Assembly: GCF_000348785.1 (NCBI RefSeq)
Contig: NC_020520.1
Span: 62,001 to 126,000, forward strand
Direction of reading: 5' to 3'
DNA: 64,000 bases
Origin: Ilumatobacter coccineus YM16-304
GTDB lineage: Bacteria; Actinomycetota; Acidimicrobiia; Acidimicrobiales; Ilumatobacteraceae
A program made the translations under genes and the position numbers. This document shows positions 61,610 to 64,000 of this stretch, one piece after another (the stretch's first letter is position 1; each line of letters begins with the position of its first letter). A model generated the notes under the pieces. That model searched no databases, was not told the DNA's origin, and was given only the letters and a program-made list of their open reading frames with translations.

Positions 61610-62092
61610 ATGAGCAACCTCACCAACAACGAACTCGACGCACCACCCTGGTTGCGAGTCGAATCGACGCTCATGGCCACCGCGCGGCTCGTTCGCGAAG
61701 CGTTCGATCAGCGACTCCAGGCGATCGACCTCAACCTCACACAGGCCAGCCTCATCGCCTACATCGCCGAGTTCGGCGCCACCACGCAGTCCCACCTCGC
61801 CGATCATCTCGGTATCGGGCGCGCCGCGATCGGCGCCTCGATCGACCGTCTCGAGCAGCGCGGCCTCGTCGAACGCGGCGCCGACCCCGACGATCGCCGC
61901 GTGTGGCGTGTCGAACTCACCGACGCCGGACGCGCCCTCGCCGCGCAGGCCGTCGAGATCGACGAAGTGCTCCGCGCCGAACTCCGCCACGGCATCGGCC
62001 GCGAAGAACGACAAGCCCTCAGCTGGGTCCTCACCCGACTCCAGCAGAACCTCACCTCCGCCATCAACAGATCCACGTCACCCGGTACCTGA
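61610..62092 (+). CDS. MarR-family regulator upstream of thiolase
   Basis: The 160-residue protein has a winged helix-turn-helix: 'LTQASLIAYIAEFGATTQSHLADHLGIGRAAIGASIDRLEQRGLVERG', with wing 'ADPDDRRVWRVELTDAG'. It is the size of a typical MarR repressor. It probably controls itself, the downstream thiolase and the divergent acyl-CoA dehydrogenase through palindromes at 61482-61509. An acyl-CoA or fatty-acid inducer is inferred. ATG 61610 lacks a strong ribosome site. ATG 61491 is in frame but lies among the palindromes. Confidence 0.85.
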   Translation: MSNLTNNELDAPPWLRVESTLMATARLVREAFDQRLQAIDLNLTQASLIAYIAEFGATTQSHLADHLGIGRAAIGASIDRLEQRGLVERGADPDDRRVWRVELTDAGRALAAQAVEIDEVLRAELRHGIGREERQALSWVLTRLQQNLTSAINRSTSPGT

Positions 62093-62144
62093 CCGGACGA
62101 CGCCACAAACCCACCACACATCTCAAACCAACAGGAGAACAGCA

Positions 62145-63311
62145 ATGACCGAAGCAGTGATCGTCGATGCAATCCGCACCCCGGGCGGCAAGCGCAACGG
62201 ACAGTTCAAAGACCAGCACCCCGTCGACCTGGCGGCCCACGTGCTCAAGGCGCTCCAAGAGCGCAACAACCTCGACCCGGCACTGGTCGACGACGTCATC
62301 ATGGGCTGCGTCATGCAGGTCGGTGAGCAGTCGCTCAACATCGGCCGCAACGCCGTGCTCTCGGCCGGTTGGCCCGAAGAGGTTCCCTCCACCACCGTCG
62401 ACCGCCAGTGCGGCTCGTCGCAGCAGTCGATGCACTTCGCCGCACAGGGCGTCATCGCCGGTGCGTACGACGTCGTCGTCGCCGCCGGTGTCGAAGTCAT
62501 GACCCGCACGCCGATGGGCGCGTCGATCGTCCAGGGCATGGGCTTCCCGTTCAGCCAGGACCAGCAAGACCGCTACGCCGAGACCGGCCTCCCGCCGCAG
62601 GGCATCGGCGCCGACATGATCGCCGACGAGTACGGCATCACCCGAGAAGACCTCGACGCCTTCGGTGCCGAGAGCCAGCAGCGTGCGGCCACCGCCCGCG
62701 ACGAAGGCCGCTTCGAGAACGAGATCGTTCCCGTCGAAGTCGAGATCGACGGCGAGACCGTCATCGTCAAGGACGACGAAGGCATCCGCGACGGCACCAC
62801 CGCCGAGTCGCTCGCCAAGCTCAAGCCGGCCTTCAAGGAAGACGGCAAGATCACCGCCGGCAACTCCTCGCAGATCTCCGACGGTGCGTCCGCCGTGCTC
62901 ATCATGAGCAAGGAGAAGGCCGAAGAGCTCGGCATGAAGCCCCGCGCCAAGTTCCACAGCTTCGCCCTCGCCGGCACCGACCCGGTCACCATGCTGAAGG
63001 GCCCGATCCCGGCCACGAAGAAGATCCTCGAGAAGACCGGCCTCAGCATCGACGACATCGACCTGTTCGAAGTCAACGAAGCGTTCGCCTCGGTCGTCCT
63101 CGCCTGGCAGAAGGAGACCGGCGCCGACATGAGCAAGGTCAACGTCAACGGCGGCGCCATCGCACTCGGCCACCCGCTCGGTGCATCCGGCACCAAGCTC
63201 ATGGCCACGCTCCTCAACGAGCTCGAGCGCACCGGCGGCAAGTACGGCCTCCAGGTGATGTGCGAAGGCGGCGGCATGGCCAACGCCACCATCATCGAAC
63301 GCCTCGACTGA
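62145..63311 (+). CDS. Acetyl-CoA C-acyltransferase (thiolase)
   Basis: The 388-residue thiolase has the nucleophile C89 ('VDRQCGSSQQS'), H343 ('GHPLGASG') and C373 ('MCEGGGMANA'). The enzyme cleaves 3-oxoacyl-CoA with CoA to acetyl-CoA and a shortened acyl-CoA, the last step of beta-oxidation, or runs in reverse. ATG 62145 follows AGGAGA. It lies 52 bases after the MarR gene on the same strand and opposite an acyl-CoA dehydrogenase gene. The pair acts in one pathway. A strong hairpin and two 37-bp palindromes follow. Confidence 0.9.
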   Translation: MTEAVIVDAIRTPGGKRNGQFKDQHPVDLAAHVLKALQERNNLDPALVDDVIMGCVMQVGEQSLNIGRNAVLSAGWPEEVPSTTVDRQCGSSQQSMHFAAQGVIAGAYDVVVAAGVEVMTRTPMGASIVQGMGFPFSQDQQDRYAETGLPPQGIGADMIADEYGITREDLDAFGAESQQRAATARDEGRFENEIVPVEVEIDGETVIVKDDEGIRDGTTAESLAKLKPAFKEDGKITAGNSSQISDGASAVLIMSKEKAEELGMKPRAKFHSFALAGTDPVTMLKGPIPATKKILEKTGLSIDDIDLFEVNEAFASVVLAWQKETGADMSKVNVNGGAIALGHPLGASGTKLMATLLNELERTGGKYGLQVMCEGGGMANATIIERLD

Positions 63312-63371
63312 GCGGCTGAGCGGCGCCAGATTCCTTCTGATCACCGCTCAGCACTGCTGAAGCATTGAAAT

Positions 63372-63408
63372 GCAGCGGCCGGACTCGTTCGACGGGTCCG
63401 GCCGTTGC
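63372..63408 (+). terminator. Terminator hairpin after thiolase
   Basis: GCAGCGGCCGGAC and GTCCGGCCGTTGC pair with one G-U across an 11-base loop, 60 bases after the stop codon. Confidence 0.65.
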
Positions 63409-63415
63409 GCGTTCC

Positions 63416-63489
63416 GGATGTTTCCTTTGGACCGGGACCGAGGGAAACAAGCGGATGTTTCCTTTGGACCGGGTCGAAAAGAAACAAGC
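63416..63489. repeat. Two abutting 37-bp palindromic elements (copies 7 and 8)
   Basis: Copies at 63416-63452 and 63453-63489 both start with the variant GGATGTTTCC and end GAAACAAGC. They lie between converging genes. Confidence 0.9.
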
Positions 63490-63492
63490 GGG

Positions 63493-64000
63493 TCAGGACG
63501 GTTTGGTGGCGGCCATCGTGTACATCATCGGACACCGGTCGATCTGATGGTCGGGGAGGAAGAACAGCTCGTCGCGTTCGATCTGATTCGGGAGCATTCG
63601 CCAATCGAGGCGTCGGTGCTCCTCGAGCGTCGTCACCGTCAGACCAGCCGAGGTCAACGCCGTGAACACCTCGCCGATTCCGTGGTTCCACTCGTGTGAG
63701 CGGGTGTTCGTCAGCTGCTCGCCGGCGGTGTCGACGTACGTGTCGGCCTCGTCGAACGTGAGCGGTTCGACCGTTTCGAAGTAGGGGTACTTCAACCGCA
63801 GCCCGGCGTCGGTCTCGTCGGCCGACATGGTGTCGTCGAGCGCATACGCGATCGGATGGCACTCCCGGAGATGGAACCGGCCGCCCGGCTTCACCAGCGC
63901 CGCGCACACCTCACCCCATCGGGCGATGTCGGGCAGCCAGTTGAGCGCGCCGACGCCGGTGTAGACGAGGTCGAACTGCTCGCCGCCGAGCGCGTCGACC
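63493..64000 (-). CDS. Class I SAM-dependent methyltransferase (5' end outside window)
   Basis: The minus-strand frame is open to the window edge, so only the C-terminal 168 or so residues are visible. They include 'VYTGVGALNWLPD', then 'KPGGRFHLRECHP', the motif that follows the SAM-binding fold in this family. The C-terminal part resembles methyltransferases acting on small molecules ('RRLDWRMLPNQIERDELFFLPDHQI'). Motif I, which binds SAM, lies beyond position 64000. The substrate is unknown. The stop codon is four bases from the nearest 37-bp palindrome, so that element forms its 3' end. Confidence 0.8.
   Translation of the reverse strand, partial: VDALGGEQFDLVYTGVGALNWLPDIARWGEVCAALVKPGGRFHLRECHPIAYALDDTMSADETDAGLRLKYPYFETVEPLTFDEADTYVDTAGEQLTNTRSHEWNHGIGEVFTALTSAGLTVTTLEEHRRLDWRMLPNQIERDELFFLPDHQIDRCPMMYTMAATKPS

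Noticed and set aside
1-64000. tRNA, rRNA, riboswitch or phage/integrase genes
   Set aside because: I looked through the non-coding gaps for cloverleaf-like ends (CCA), T-box or known aptamer patterns and integrase motifs, and saw nothing convincing by eye. A covariance-model search would be needed to exclude small RNAs.

Overview
The window is 64 kb of very GC-rich chromosome from a Gram-positive actinobacterium. Two surface proteins end in LPATG sorting signals. There is a large (180-kDa class) NAD-dependent glutamate dehydrogenase, a deazaflavin (F420)-type nitroreductase, a 13E12/DUF222 HNH protein, a mycobacterial-style MMPL exporter and many acyl-CoA genes. This mix, with N-terminal 'PARLxDTR' repeats in a giant secreted protein, fits the Acidimicrobiia (Ilumatobacter-like marine actinobacteria). 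That assignment is inference. No rRNA, tRNA, CRISPR array, transposase, integrase or phage gene was seen.

Layout. 1-4.2 kb: end of an LPXTG surface protein, a secreted repeat protein, two small membrane proteins and a nitroreductase. 4.3-9.8 kb: glutamate dehydrogenase followed by a partial duplicate of its own 3' end. 10-16.4 kb: a 2146-residue secreted multidomain protein. 16.5-18.7 kb: an SDR and two PPOX-fold proteins. 19-22.5 kb: a DUF4157 protein of the kind linked to contractile injection systems, with a partner ending in a YbjN/secretion-chaperone-like domain. 22.7-30.5 kb: a TauD-type dioxygenase, a VOC protein, a MarR/DMT divergon, and a TetR/MMPL/alcohol dehydrogenase unit. 30.5-36.3 kb: HNH protein, nucleotidyltransferase-like protein, cysteine hydrolase with SRPBCC protein, MBL hydrolase and amidohydrolase. 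37-43 kb: Fic protein, crotonase, LLM oxidoreductase, VanZ-like protein, alpha/beta hydrolase and nitrilase. 43.2-45.2 kb: carotenoid oxygenase and its probable TetR regulator. 45.2-49.6 kb: CopC-like protein, two-component system and FetAB-type exporter. 49.7-53.3 kb: D-aminoacylase, crotonase and Rieske oxygenase. 53.5-57.4 kb: beta-propeller lipoprotein and TTxPP-repeat LPXTG protein. 57.5-64 kb: DDN-type oxidoreductase, Gfo/Idh/MocA protein, DUF1269 protein, then acyl-CoA dehydrogenase, MarR and thiolase (fatty-acid oxidation) and a truncated methyltransferase.

Gene expression. Around fifteen genes without a Shine-Dalgarno sequence have a TANNNT (or xANNNT) hexamer exactly six bases before the start codon, the expected signature of leaderless transcripts. 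This settles several start codons. The MarR/DMT pair is the most elaborate case: each gene's -35 hexamer is the complement of the other gene's start-codon region.

Repeats. Two families of intergenic palindromes stand out: eight copies of an exact 37-bp element at five gene ends, often as abutting pairs, and five copies of a roughly 50-bp element on both sides of the nitrilase gene. A third short hairpin was duplicated together with the glutamate dehydrogenase tail. Four 15-bp-unit minisatellites occur, three of them inside surface or membrane protein genes.
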